64,000 nt of DNA from Closterium sp. NIES-65 (GCA_948144175.1 CANXME010002057.1:2776001-2840000); one strand, 5' to 3'. Shown: positions 53,821 to 63,842, counted from the first letter of the stretch. Program-made: numbers and translations. The notes: a model not told the origin generated them from the letters alone.

Positions 53821-55038
53821 AGTGGCCTGAGGGAACTGAACACGCCAAGCGTCCTCGAGACGAGAGAAGCAGCGCTATGTGGCGTGCGGTCGTCCACACT
53901 TCTGACCAGTGCGGTCACCAGTGCAAATGACGTACGTGCAGCTAAGACCACCCCCACCCCCGTGCTGAGAGTACCACTCACGGACCTCCTGGGGCGAGGG
54001 AGTGTGCTGCTGGCCCTGGCCACCGCCAGTGCCTCCATGGCCACCACCACCGCTGCCACCTCCTCGACCACCCCAACCCCTGCCGCCGCCTCGTCCACCG
54101 CCACCCCAACCGCCGCCTCCACTCCTGCCACCTCCCCCGCCGCTGCCGCCACCACCCCCAACGCTACCACTCGCCCCTCCAGCCGAGCCACCACCCCCAC
54201 TGCCTCCACCGCCCCCACCGCCGCCTCCCCCGCCGTCACCGCCACCACCGTTGCCCCCTTTGCCCTTGCCGCTGCGGCGTCCGTTCGAGGCAGACGCAGC
54301 GCCGACCTTCTCAGTACCAAGAAGGCCGACAGCAGCACCAGAGGCGACAGAGGGAAGAAGGGGGGAAGGAGAACACCCCTCAAAGAACGGGGTACGGGGG
54401 TCGCCACGAGAGGCACCTACAGCGACTATGCTAGTCTCAGCTGCAAGTAGCTCCTTCTCGAGGAGGGCAATGGTGAGCTCAGTGGGGCAACGAGCTAGGA
54501 AGTGGTCCCTGACAGCACGCAGTGTGTCAGGGAGGCGGGTGACTAGGTGGTAGAGAGTGAGCCAGAGTGGAGGGGGGTGCGTGGCAAGGAACTCAGCAGG
54601 CATGGCGGCACGGAAGCGGGCCTCACTAATACGGAGGTGCGTGATGAGGTCAGCGACTGTGTGAAAGGAGGCCAGGTCGGGAAATATGTAGGGGAGGGAG
54701 AGACGGCCTAGTGCGGCAGAGGCAGGTGAGGAGTAGCGAGCAACTACAGCTGTGTACAGTGCCTGTGCAGTCTTGTGCTGACCAAAGTGCTCGCGTTCGT
54801 CTATCGGCAGGGAGTTGCGAATGGCGAAGCAAGCGTGGGCATCACGAGTCTGCCACTGTGAGCGAGCAGTGCCGTCAGCAGTAGCAGCAGGGGCAGTGAC
54901 ATGGCCTAGGGCGTGATCGTACAGTGAGATGTCATCCTTGGCTGTGAGCTGTAGGTAGAGGTGCAGGTCATCGAGCCAGGTGTCAAACTTCACAGGGCGG
55001 CCCTCAGCATCGAACACGAGAACCTGTGGGCTAGCCAT
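53821..55038 (-). pseudogene. Copia E gag
   Basis: Starts at ATG 55038, MASPQVLVFDAEGRPVKFDTW. The core has DDLHLYLQLTAKDDISLYDHAL, SQWQTRDAHACFAIRNSLP, HKTAQALYTAVVARYSSPA and DHFLARCPTELTIALLEKEL. A glycine-rich tract (about 54000-54250) precedes SPQEVREWYSQHGG and the Cys-rich knuckle CTYVICTGDRTGQKCG. The frame ends at 53875 with TAG where other copies have CAG, and then stays open to a TGA near 53800, where pol is in the next frame. It is the only S-family gag here with its N-terminus. Confidence 0.88.
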
Positions 55039-55079
55039 AGGAACAGTAGAAATAGCAGCAGTAGCAGTAGGAGAAGCAG

Positions 55080-55737
55080 GTAGGACAAACCAGGTAGGGC
55101 AGGGCGGCGCGGCTCGGTTCAGGTCGGGTCGCGGCTCGGCTGGGTGGCGCGGCTCGGCTCTGGGCGCGCGGCTTGGCTCGGGGCGCGCGGCTCGGGTCGC
55201 GGCGGGGACGGGCCGCCCGCTCTCCCTCGCGTGCTGCGGCGGGAACGGGCTGCTCGGGGCCTCTAGGTGGTGGGCACGGGTCGGCGAGGTCGGGACGGGG
55301 CCGGTTGGGGCCCTAGAGGGGCGAGCGCGGGGCCGATCGGGGCCTGAGCGGGGCTAGCGCGGGGCCAAATGGGGCTAGCAAGGGGCCGACGGGGCCTGAA
55401 CGGGGCTAGCGCGGGGCCGACGGGGCCTGAAACGGGGCCGACGGGGCCTGAAACGGGGCTAGCGCGGGGCCGATCGGGGCCTGAATGGGGCTAGCGCGGG
55501 GCCGACGGGGCCTGAGAGGGGCTAGCGCGGGGCCGACGGGGCCTGAAACGGGGCTAGCGCGCGCCGACGGGGCCTGAGAGGGGCTAGCGCGGGGCCGACG
55601 GGGCCTGAAACGGGGCCAACGGGGCCTGAAACGGGGCTAGCGCGGGCCGATGGGGCCTGAGAGGGGCTAGCGCGGGGTTTGGCTCGGGGCGCGGCTCGGC
55701 TGGGTGGCGCGGCTCGGCTCTGGGCGCGCGGCTCGGC
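55080..55737. repeat. GC-rich leader minisatellite of copia E
   Basis: Between gag and the LTR remnant. From about 55320 to 55680 there are imperfect units of about 30 bp containing GGGGCTAGCGCGGGGCCGAC and GGGGCCTGAAACGGGG. The GGCTCGGCTCTGGGCGCGCG words at 55110-55200 recur at 55680-55740. No gene is supported. It occupies the same place as the leader minisatellite of B but with different unit sequences. Confidence 0.8.
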
Positions 55738-55812
55738 TCTATAGCATATTCTCCACCACTATATTCTCTACCCCACTACAGCCTACACAAACTATAGCAT
55801 ATGAGTTTGACA
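55738..55812 (-). repeat. Partial S-family LTR between J and E
   Basis: The minus strand begins TGTCAAACTCATATG with a GTAGTGGGGTAG core, but only about 75 bp are LTR-like before the E leader repeats start. A J-side polypurine tract (55813-55823) abuts it, so it is the start of J's 3' LTR. It also stands where E's 5' LTR should be. Confidence 0.75.
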
Positions 55813-56000
55813 CACCCCCATAGGCAAAGTGGGGGAGAATAAGAGCTCACAAGACCAGTCAAGCAAAGCAAAGCAAGCTCAGGGTGGATGACAACGTCAC
55901 CACACATTCCGAGCACAAGTTCAAAGCCACAAGGCCAGTTCACATACAAGATCATATATAAGGGTAAACAAGCAAGTGCAGGTATAGAAAGATCATAGTA

Positions 56001-57380
56001 CAACAGTAGCTAGAAGACGCGTGACAGTAGGACTGGCAGCACGAAGAGAGTCAGACTCCGAGTCAGCAAGAACATGAAGAGAGGACTCTGGAGGAGACGG
56101 CAACGGGACACGCCGAGGAGCAGTGGAAGGACGCAATGCCATCTGGTGTGTGCCTGGGACCGCAGGAGGACGCGGACGCTGAGCACGACTACTAGTGCGA
56201 GCAGCACGAACAGGCGACGCAGGACGAGACGCAGGCTCACGACGCTCAGCAAGACCTCCAGTAGGACCAGTGTAGGGAGAAGGAGCAGGCAGGAGGGAGG
56301 CGGGCAGTAACTGTGACCACGATTGGACAGGCTGTGGACACTCTAAGGGAGGAGCAGGACCAGTAGAGGGCGGGAGACCAAGAACATGCTTAAGGAGCGG
56401 AACGAAGTACGGACGCGGCCGCGCAGCGCCTCCGGAACCAGCAGGGAAAGCACCAGTACCCCCAGCGGCAGCACCAGCGCCATCAGCACCTCCAGCTCCA
56501 ACAGCGCCAACTCCAGCACCCTCAGACGCACCACCACCAGCAGCATCTCTAGCGCCAACACCCCCAGCAGCTCCAGCTCCAGCAGGACCGTCAGCTCCAG
56601 GACCGCGAGCAGCTCCAGCAATACCTCCAGCAGGACCAACTCCAACAGCCCCAGCAGCACCCCCTGTCCCAGCAGCTCCAGTACCGCCAGTACAAGCACC
56701 TCCAGGACCAGCAGCAACAGTAGCACCTCCAGCTCCAGCAGCACGGCTCTAGCGCCGGGCAAACCACTCGCGCAGCTCCTGCGGAGAGAGTAGCTCCCGC
56801 CTCGACAAAGCACCGACAAAGGCCACACGAGCAGACCCAGCACCCCCAGGCTCCTCACCCCCAGGCCCAGCACCCCCAGACTCAGCACCCCCAGGCTCCG
56901 CACCCCCAGGTTCAGCACCCCAAGACGCAGCACCCCCAGGCTCAGCACCCCTAGACTCAGCACCCCCAGGCTCCGCACCCCCAGGCTCCGTACCCCCAGG
57001 CTCAGCACCCCCAGGCTCAGCACCCCCAGGCTCAGCACCCCCAGACGCAGCACCCCCAGGCTCAGCTCCCCTAGACTCAGCACCCCCAGGCTCCGCACCC
57101 CCAGGCTCAGCACCCTCAGACCCGGCACCCGCAGGCTCAGCACCCCTAGCAGCACCAGAGTCAACCGCTACCTCGACAGGCTCGACTGCGTCTACGTGGG
57201 ACACACCTGACGTGGCAGGACCCTCAGGGGGGAGAGGGTCTACCGGGGGAGGACCTGGCACAAGGAAGAGCAGCAGCGGGGGGAAGGGCGCAGTGCTGTA
57301 GGGGAAGAGAGGGTAGTAAGGCACCGACTTGCAAAGGTGACGTCCTGGGAGGACAGAACACGGCGCGAGGTGGGGTGGTA
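56001..57380 (-). pseudogene. Copia J integrase-RT linker with repeats
   Basis: The GWQFYHPTSRRVLSSQDVTF-like linker start is at about 57300-57390. A five-residue AEPGG repeat (15-bp units, about 56860-57130), SPQELREWFARR near 56760, and a Gly/Ala/Val-rich variable part follow, up to the junction with the 3' untranslated segment near 56001. Frames change at least twice. No enzyme motif of RT is present. Confidence 0.8.
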
Positions 57381-58290
57381 AAACTGCCAACTAGGCGCGT
57401 CACGGGGGAAGCCAAGGAAGACGCAGGGAACAGCGCGAGGGGACAGCTTGTCCGCAGACAAGTCACGGACAAACGCCCGAGATCCCTAGACCCGAAACGC
57501 AGACACATCGCCAACCTTCCCCGTCCACCGCAAGGTGGGGGAGGTCTCTGGCAAGGAGACCCGGGGCTGAAGGTTGAGCTGATGCGCTGCGTACTGAACA
57601 GCAAACGACCACAGAAAATGGGGAGCAGCCGCATGGATCATGGACGTACGAGCGACGTCCATGACCATACCAATGCGGCGCTCAGCAATCCCACTTTGCT
57701 GTGGAGAGGCCGGAAGCGTGAAGGTCTGGCGGATGCCCTTTGCACGACAGAAGGCTCCCAGACAAGCAGAGGAAAACTCCTCGCCTCTGTCAGAGTGCAG
57801 ACGCAGAACAAGAAAGTCCGAGCCGAAACTCTCTCTGAGCTGGAGACGAGCTGCGCGGATCCAGTCGATCAACACCTCAGTGACGTCACCCTTGCTGCGC
57901 AAGGGGAACACCGTGGTGTAACGCGAGTAGTCGTCAACCACCAACAGGAAGTAACGCTCGTGACCCTGGCCACGGACGCAGGCGCGGCCCCACACGTCCA
58001 TGTGAAGAGTCTGCAGGGGAGCCTCTGTTGGAGTGAGGGGCCGCGCGCTGCCGCCCCTCGACGCAGGGAACACAGGTAGGGGCAGGCCCCGGAGGGAGGG
58101 GAGGGAGGGACCAAGGGAGACCAGAGACAAGGACGCGGGAGGCCATGCCTCGGAGACGAGGCAGGGAGGGGTGACCAAGGCGGTGGTGCCAGAGGAGAGT
58201 CTGGTGGGACAGGAGACGACACGAGCAGGGAGCAGACTCAGGACCAGACCTAGACGCTGCAGCAAACACCTGACTTGACGCAGCTACCTG
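57380..58290 (-). pseudogene. Copia J integrase
   Basis: LLWHHRLGHPSLPRLRGMASR and CVPCVEGRQRA form the zinc motif (58060-58210). The DDE core is HMDVWGRACVRG, LHSDRGEEFSSACLGAF (E for G before the F) and SPQQSGIAERRIGMV. FAVQYAAHQLNLQPRV follows. Frameshifts lie between the zinc motif and the core (near 58030) and at the C-terminal FRV near 57486. Confidence 0.85.
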
Positions 58291-59074
58291 ACCAGACTCA
58301 GCAACCGGAGGAGACTCAATAGTCAGTGTGTACAGGCTCGACCCCGGCCGACGGGTAAACGTGGCCAAGTGTCGGCCCGTCCGAGCACACGTGCAGAAGC
58401 GGACTCGCAGAAGTGAACTAGTCAACCCCCCCATCCTGGAGGTCAGCACCACTCACCAAGTTCATAGAGAACGAGGGGAGATAGAGACTCCACAAGGTGC
58501 CAGAGGGGGCTGCCGGAAACGGTAAGACACTGGAGAAGCAAGCAAGGACAGGACCCCTAGAGGGGTCCGACACGGAGACCGCAACCGGCCGACTAAGCGG
58601 CGTAAGCGTGGTGCGGTCTCGAAAGAAGGAGCGGGAAGCACCCGAGTCAAGGGTGAAGGTGTGTAAGGCCTGAGCCGATGTGGTACCTGAGAGAGCAGAC
58701 TCACCAGCACCCGGGGCAGCAGGCGCACTAGCACCTAGAGCAGCAGCCTCACCAGCACCAAGATCAGCAGCATCAATGTCCGGTTCAAGCGGAACACACA
58801 GGTAACAATCACCCTCATCACTAGTAGACACAACATACATGGCAGCAAGAAGAGCATCATAGCAACCCCCGCCCTAGACAGCTCTCCCCAGCGAGGGATC
58901 TCAGTGGCAACTGGTGACGCCAAGCGTCCGTCAGGCGACCGAAGCAGCGCTGGGTGGAGTGCGAGCCCCCGCACTGCTCACCAGCGCGGTCGCCGGTATG
59001 GAGGACGTCGTAGGTAAAGGGACCAGTACCCCCACCTCGCTGACGCCCAGCGTACCACTCACGAAGCTGCTGGG
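58290..59074 (-). pseudogene. Copia J protease and end of gag
   Basis: Protease FTLDSGASRSFFRDRTTLTPLSRP near 58610-58660, with the leader MYVVSTSDEGDCYLCVP at 58840. A frame change follows LQDGGVD near 58420. The gag tail with a Cys-rich knuckle lies at 58940-59050, ending at the QQLREWYAGRQR-like box where H inserted. Confidence 0.82.
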
Positions 59075-59908
59075 TGTTGGTGCAACCCTACGGTTTGCAC
59101 TCGGCTTGTTGTCCGTGTGCGTGCATGTGTGTGTGTGTGTATGGAATGGTATGAGGGCCTGGGATGATATATATTTCATGCTTATAATTGTGTGTGAATG
59201 TTGAGTCATGATGTCGAGTGTGTGTGTCGAGTCAATAGCGAGTTATCGCTAGACGCGTGTTACGCGGTCGTTTGTGTCTCGCGCGCGGTTTCTATTTTTG
59301 TCGTGCGCGGTTTCTATTTTGTCCTGTGTCGAACGTTCGGTGTGTCGCAGGTGTGTGCAGCAGACCCATCAAGAACTCAAGGATGAGTTTGTGATGAAGA
59401 GCCCGAGCCTTGGTGTCAAGCCTCAAGTGATTTCGAAGCTCGCCAAAAGGGTACACCTCAAGATATTGAAGATAGTTACATTACTTTGTGTAGTGTAACA
59501 TTTCACTTGGTGTAGGCCCTAGTGAAGGGTAGTTTCGAGACCCTTTGTGGTTGGGGACAGTGTGGCACTGTTTCACATCACTGTACCTCGGCTCTTGGGG
59601 TTTGTAGGAGCTGGGAGTCATTCCCAACTCGTAACTCTTCATATCTCTTCCTATTTTGTGTTCTAAAACCATAGTGGCTGCCATAGTGCCGTTCGTTCAA
59701 ACCGACACAGTGTCGTCAATACTTGGTAAAAATGTGCGATTTAAATTGCCTATTGTAGGGGACGTTTAGACGCTCCAGATCCAAGTTGAATCAGGTCATT
59801 TGAAGTTGTGACCAGAACGCTATGAACGTTTGAAGCCGCTGTGCAGAAATCCGGCTGTGCACTCTATCTTTCGTTTTAGGCACATTGGAGCCTATTGTGA
59901 CTATAACA
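59075..59908 (+). repeat. 5' LTR of copia H (834 bp)
   Basis: Starts TGTTGGTGCAACC and ends GTGACTATAACA. It aligns with solo LTR K. TATATATT at 59168 may be the TATA box; this is position-based only. Confidence 0.93.
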
Positions 59909-59910
59909 AG

Positions 59911-59925
59911 TGGTATCAGAGCCCC
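59911..59925 (+). promoter_or_regulatory. Primer-binding site of copia H
   Basis: TGGTATCAGAGCCCC two bases after the LTR. It is the canonical plant initiator-methionine tRNA site and the cleanest in the window. Confidence 0.95.
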
Positions 59926-60026
59926 TTGGAGCAGTTTCGACAATCGCTGGACCTGAGGAAAGGGGTGGCAGAGGTGCTGGTGGCAGAGGAGAATCCCAAG
60001 CTCAAGGCCAACCCCGTGATTCAGCC

Positions 60027-61133
60027 ATGGCGCCTGTGCAACCAAGTGTTGGCCCATCTAAGGATGAGCCTAGAGTGTTTGGCCTTGACAAGTTCAATGG
60101 TGATAACCTTGCTGAGTGGTCCTTCAGAATGGAGAACATATTTGACCACTATGACCTGCTGGAGGTAATGGAAGGAACGGAGAAGCGTCCCGAGAACGAC
60201 CCGGAGAAGAGCCCGTGGGTGCGGAAGAGCGCACAAGGCTACCTCCTACTTGGGCAAGCGTTGGGGAGCAGCCAAATCCGTCACATCAAGCCTTTCCAGC
60301 GTGAACCAGAGAAGGGACCAAAGGCATGGGCTGCTCTCAAGGGTGTACACGCTCCTGCAACAGCGGCGGTAGCTGTGGTGTTGGAACGGCAAATGGCGAC
60401 ACTACGAATTGAAGAGGATGAAGCGATTGAAGAAGGGGTGCAGAATTTCTTCGACTTGTTGACGCGGCTTGAGGGAGCTGATTTGAACTATAGTGAGCTC
60501 CAAAAGAAGACCAAGTTGCTGGCCCTACTCCCTGAGTCATGGTCCTCGCTCATCATCAACCTTAATCGCGACTTGCCCCGGCTCTCGCTTGAAGACGTGA
60601 AGCGAGCTATCCTTCAAGAGGATTTCCGCCGCCGTGAGTTGGCGAGTGCGGATGGCGCTGGGGCAGCGAGCATCGGCCGTGGATATGGTCAAGGAAGAGG
60701 TAGAGGACGAGGGGGAGGAAGGTTTGGTGGCAGCAACTTCGGCGGAGGCCGCGGGAGTGGCGGTTACGGCAGCGACGACAAGAGCTACGGACGCGGTCGC
60801 GGCCGATTCGACGGCGAGTGTCACTATTGCCACAAGAGCGGACACATGTGGCCCGATTGCTACAAACTCCCTGATGGTTGGACCCCTGCTCAAGGCCAAG
60901 AGGGTAGAGGAGCAGGAGGAGGGAGAGGAAGAGGCCGTGGAGGCCGTGGCGGTCGCGGTGGCGGAGCTGCAAACATGAAGAGCGAAGACAACGACAAGGA
61001 CCCGAGCAACGATCGGTACCCGGGTCTATTCTACTTCGTGTCGACGCAAGTACCGACTGGTCCAGAGAAAGATGAAGGCTTTGAGGAGCCAGCAGCTGTG
61101 GGGAAGGTGACTGGACTATTGGGTGATCGATAG
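60027..61133 (+). CDS. Copia H Gag
   Basis: 368-residue Gag. I start at ATG 60027 (MAPVQPSVG); the frame is open upstream into the primer-binding site but has no ATG there. The core has LDKFNGDNLAEWSFRMENIFDHYDLLEVMEG (copia UBN2-type), then the LTRLEGADLNYSEL and LLALLPESWSSLI capsid motifs. A Gly/Arg-rich tract and one CCHC knuckle, CHYCHKSGHMWPDC, follow at about 60819-60860. A second RGGRGG stretch lies near the end. The frame is uninterrupted. Protease begins in another frame that overlaps the last codons. Confidence 0.92.
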   Translation: MAPVQPSVGPSKDEPRVFGLDKFNGDNLAEWSFRMENIFDHYDLLEVMEGTEKRPENDPEKSPWVRKSAQGYLLLGQALGSSQIRHIKPFQREPEKGPKAWAALKGVHAPATAAVAVVLERQMATLRIEEDEAIEEGVQNFFDLLTRLEGADLNYSELQKKTKLLALLPESWSSLIINLNRDLPRLSLEDVKRAILQEDFRRRELASADGAGAASIGRGYGQGRGRGRGGGRFGGSNFGGGRGSGGYGSDDKSYGRGRGRFDGECHYCHKSGHMWPDCYKLPDGWTPAQGQEGRGAGGGRGRGRGGRGGRGGGAANMKSEDNDKDPSNDRYPGLFYFVSTQVPTGPEKDEGFEEPAAVGKVTGLLGDR

Positions 61134-63807
61134 TGGCGCTACCTATAGCATGACACCTCGCCCGGACTTGCTCATCGAACTCGAACCGTCACCGGTGAAG
61201 CATGTCACATCAGCTTTAGGGCAGCGAGCGGAGGTGAAAGGCATGGGCAAGGCCATGTTGAAGAGTGCTGATGGGAAGATGGTGGGCCTCAAGAATGTGC
61301 TTTGGGTGCCCAGCCTTGCTGCCAACCTGATTTCCGTGCGGCGGTTGGCAAAGGCCGGCATGGACACGAACTCAAAGGGAGCCAAGACCTACACCGCAAG
61401 GCTTGGCGATCAGATTCTTTGGGACCTTCATTGGGACAGAGATGTCTACAACGAGATGTGGCAGATCCCTGTGGTCCCAATGCCTAAGGAGAGGCAAGTG
61501 GCAGCAAGCGTCAGCACCAAAGGTGGAGCGGTTGGTAGCGGCGATTGCGCGGACGGTCGCGCTAAGGAGAAGGAGTCCAAGAAGTGCAATCTTGGAGGGA
61601 CCAGCAAGCTTGGTGAACCTATGGAGAGAGGTGCAGCAGCCAAGGAGCAGCAAAAGGGTGAGGAGAACCCCGAGGCAGCAGCGGAGAAGGACTACAGAGA
61701 GAATATGTGGGGCGCTATTGCGAGCGCGGCATTCTCCAATCCAACTTCGGCTACGGGGGAGTGTGATTGGCTCACCTTGCATCGGCGCATGGGGCATGTG
61801 GCCCTGCCCATCTTGCAGAAGCTAGTAAAGAATGAGATGGTTGCTGGCATACGTGTGAAGGGGGAGCCCGATGAGGTACTTGGCTGCCCGACGTGCATGC
61901 AAGCCAAGTTCACCCGTTTCCCATTCTCTAGTTCGGAGGCAACGGCTAAGGCACCACTTGACGAGGTGGTGATGGACGTGGTGGGCCCCCTGAAGCTTGG
62001 AGCTGCTGGAGCTGAGTACTTCCTCACTATTGTGGACGTCTACACCCGTATGACTTGGGTGTACGTGCTGGCCAAGAAGAGCGACGTGGCTGAAACGTTG
62101 AAGGCCGATTGGTTCCCGATGGTGGAGCGGCAACAAGACCGTCTAGTCAAGTCAATCCGCACCGATCGAGGGGGAGAGTTCTTGAGCAAGGAGTTTGGGT
62201 TGTGGCTGAAGAAGAATGGTATTCGGCACTCCCTCACCATGCCATACTCCCCTGCAATAAACGGCATTGCCGAGCGAGCGAACCGCACAATCACGGAGGC
62301 GGCACGCGGGTTGCTCATTGAAGCCGGGCTACCCGACTATTTCTGGCCTGATGCGGTGCGGAGCGCGTGTGTGGCCAAGAACCAAGCCTTGACTCATGTG
62401 GGAGCAGACAAATGGGTGCCCTATGTGGAGTGGCTAGGAAGGAAACCAAAGGTGGATATGCTTCGGGTGTTCGGGTGCATGTGCATGGCGCTCGTGCCTA
62501 AGCATCTTCGGCACAACAAGCTTGGTGCCAAGGCGGTATGGGCCGTGCACTTGGGCATGGCTCAAAACAGCAAGGGATGGCTTCTTTGGGACCCATTCAC
62601 CAAGAAGTTCTTGGTGAGCAGGGACTGCAAGTTCATGGAGAACTTCATGTACAAAGATTGGAAGGCGGAGAATGAGGCAAAGATAGGCGTGCGGTTTGGG
62701 GAGGTGAAGAGTTCCGGTTTGGAGCATGTGGAGCTGCCTTTGGAGCTGAGCAGCGGCAGCACAACCACAAGGCAATCCTCCCTTGTGAATGGAGGAGAGG
62801 AGGCCAATGATGCAGAGGAAGAAGAGGAGGAGGTGCAGCAAGTGAGCGAGCGTGCACCGTCACTCCCTTCCCGTACTACGAGTGCTCCACGGATTCGAGC
62901 CACACCGCAGCAACGCCAAGGCCTTCAAGTCCCTGCAGCTGAGGAGGAAGGAAGGGGCAAGAGGAGAGTTCAACCCCCTAATAGGCTGACCTATGATGCG
63001 CTGGGAAAGCAGGGCAAGACAGCACTGGCCGGAGCGGCAATGATGGTCGGAGACGACGAGGAGAGTGACTACGAGGAGTGTGCCTTCGCGTTCTTCTCTC
63101 CGGTGGAGATGCCGGGAGAACCAGCAACTCTCAAGGAGGCTTTGGAGAGTAGTGATGCTGAGGAGTGGAAGAAGGCCATGGAGAGTGAGCTGAAGAGCAT
63201 CAAGGAGAATGACACGTTTGAATTGGTGGAGCTACCGGAGGGGCGTACGGCGATAACGTCCAAGTGGCTCTTCAAAATCAAGTCGGATGCCGACAGCAAG
63301 ATCGAGCGCTACAAGTCTAGGCTTGTCGCCAAGGGGTACCAGCAGGAGGAGAAGGTGGACTTCAAGGAGCTGTTTGCCCCTGTGGTGAAGCCGACGACGC
63401 TGCGAACCCTATTCGCGGGAGCCGCCATCAAAGGATGGGTAGTAAAACAAATGGACATCGTAACGGCATTCCTTAACGGCATCCTTGAGGAGGAGATTTT
63501 TATGGCGCAGCCAGAGGGGTTTCATGATGGTAGTGGCAGAGTGTGGAAGCTGAAGAAGGCCCTCTATGGGCTGAAGCAGGCCCCTAGGAAATGGTACATG
63601 AAGCTGCGCGAAGTGTTGGAGGGGATCGGCTTCACTCCCTCAACGGCCGATCACTCCTTGTTCATGCTTGGCGAGGGGGAGCAGAGGAGTTTCATGGTGG
63701 TTTATGTGGATAACATTCTTATATTCTCACCCTCCTCTGACCTTGTGAAGGAGGTGATGCTGAAGCTGCATGACAAATGTTCAAGTGCAAGTCCCTTGGT
63801 GACGTGA
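61111..63807 (+). CDS. Copia H Pol (protease-integrase-truncated RT)
   Basis: Frame of about 898 codons after a TGA at 61108. Protease: WVIDSGATYSMT at the start. Integrase: LHRRMGHVALPIL and CPTCMQAKF (zinc), then MDVVGPLKL, IRTDRGGEFLSKEF and SPAINGIAERANRT (DDE). RT: SKWLFKIKSDADSKIERYKSRLVAKGYQ, MDIVTAFLNGIL, LKKALYGLKQAPRKW, and YVDN at residues 861-864 counted from 61123, where YVDD is expected. A one-base shift after LHDK breaks the KSLGDV segment, and the frame ends at 63807 where the LTR remnant begins. RNase H is missing. Confidence 0.92.
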   Translation: MDYWVIDSGATYSMTPRPDLLIELEPSPVKHVTSALGQRAEVKGMGKAMLKSADGKMVGLKNVLWVPSLAANLISVRRLAKAGMDTNSKGAKTYTARLGDQILWDLHWDRDVYNEMWQIPVVPMPKERQVAASVSTKGGAVGSGDCADGRAKEKESKKCNLGGTSKLGEPMERGAAAKEQQKGEENPEAAAEKDYRENMWGAIASAAFSNPTSATGECDWLTLHRRMGHVALPILQKLVKNEMVAGIRVKGEPDEVLGCPTCMQAKFTRFPFSSSEATAKAPLDEVVMDVVGPLKLGAAGAEYFLTIVDVYTRMTWVYVLAKKSDVAETLKADWFPMVERQQDRLVKSIRTDRGGEFLSKEFGLWLKKNGIRHSLTMPYSPAINGIAERANRTITEAARGLLIEAGLPDYFWPDAVRSACVAKNQALTHVGADKWVPYVEWLGRKPKVDMLRVFGCMCMALVPKHLRHNKLGAKAVWAVHLGMAQNSKGWLLWDPFTKKFLVSRDCKFMENFMYKDWKAENEAKIGVRFGEVKSSGLEHVELPLELSSGSTTTRQSSLVNGGEEANDAEEEEEEVQQVSERAPSLPSRTTSAPRIRATPQQRQGLQVPAAEEEGRGKRRVQPPNRLTYDALGKQGKTALAGAAMMVGDDEESDYEECAFAFFSPVEMPGEPATLKEALESSDAEEWKKAMESELKSIKENDTFELVELPEGRTAITSKWLFKIKSDADSKIERYKSRLVAKGYQQEEKVDFKELFAPVVKPTTLRTLFAGAAIKGWVVKQMDIVTAFLNGILEEEIFMAQPEGFHDGSGRVWKLKKALYGLKQAPRKWYMKLREVLEGIGFTPSTADHSLFMLGEGEQRSFMVVYVDNILIFSPSSDLVKEVMLKLHDKCSSASPLVT

Positions 63808-63810
63808 ACT

Positions 63811-63842
63811 TGGGCACATTGGAGCCTACTGTGACTATAACA
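63811..63842 (+). repeat. 3' LTR remnant of copia H
   Basis: GGCACATTGGAGCC followed by TACTGTGACTATAACA matches the last 32 bp or so of the 5' LTR. CTGGG follows at once. Confidence 0.88.

Larger units (their letters stand above)
48634..55737 (-). mobile_element. Copia E (S family), long but broken
   Basis: Minus-strand element with 3' LTR 48634-48765, a polypurine tract, RNase H, RT, an extended linker, integrase, protease and gag (start 55038), and a GC-rich leader up to about 55737. There the beginning of an S-family LTR appears (55738-55812) that also borders J. No complete 5' LTR or primer-binding site was found. Main lesions: TAG in gag at 53875, a frame change between gag and protease, and two stops in RNase H near 49455 and 49425. 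Confidence 0.88.
55813..59074 (-). mobile_element. Copia J (S family), RT/RNase H-less, main part
   Basis: Minus-strand element with a 3' untranslated segment (55813-56000) joined straight to the Ser/Pro-rich linker (MALRPSTAPRR-like, near 56130), so RT and RNase H are deleted. Linker, integrase, protease and gag end lie to the right. It is interrupted at 59074 by element H and resumes at 63843. Confidence 0.85.
59075..63842 (+). mobile_element. Copia H, 3'-truncated, inserted in J
   Basis: Plus-strand element with a full 834-bp 5' LTR, primer-binding site, gag, protease, integrase and RT. RT breaks off after its palm and is joined to the last 30 or so bp of the 3' LTR (about 63811-63842). 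CTGGG lies at 59070-59074 and 63843-63847, a 5-bp target duplication. The truncation is therefore internal and later than insertion. Confidence 0.93.

Noticed and set aside
49458-54416. A single intact 1652-codon protein in copia E
   Set aside because: The first 200 residues or so are antiphase to gag, the C-terminal RNase H is cut by a TAA, and gag itself has a TAG. It is a pol pseudogene with a long open stretch.
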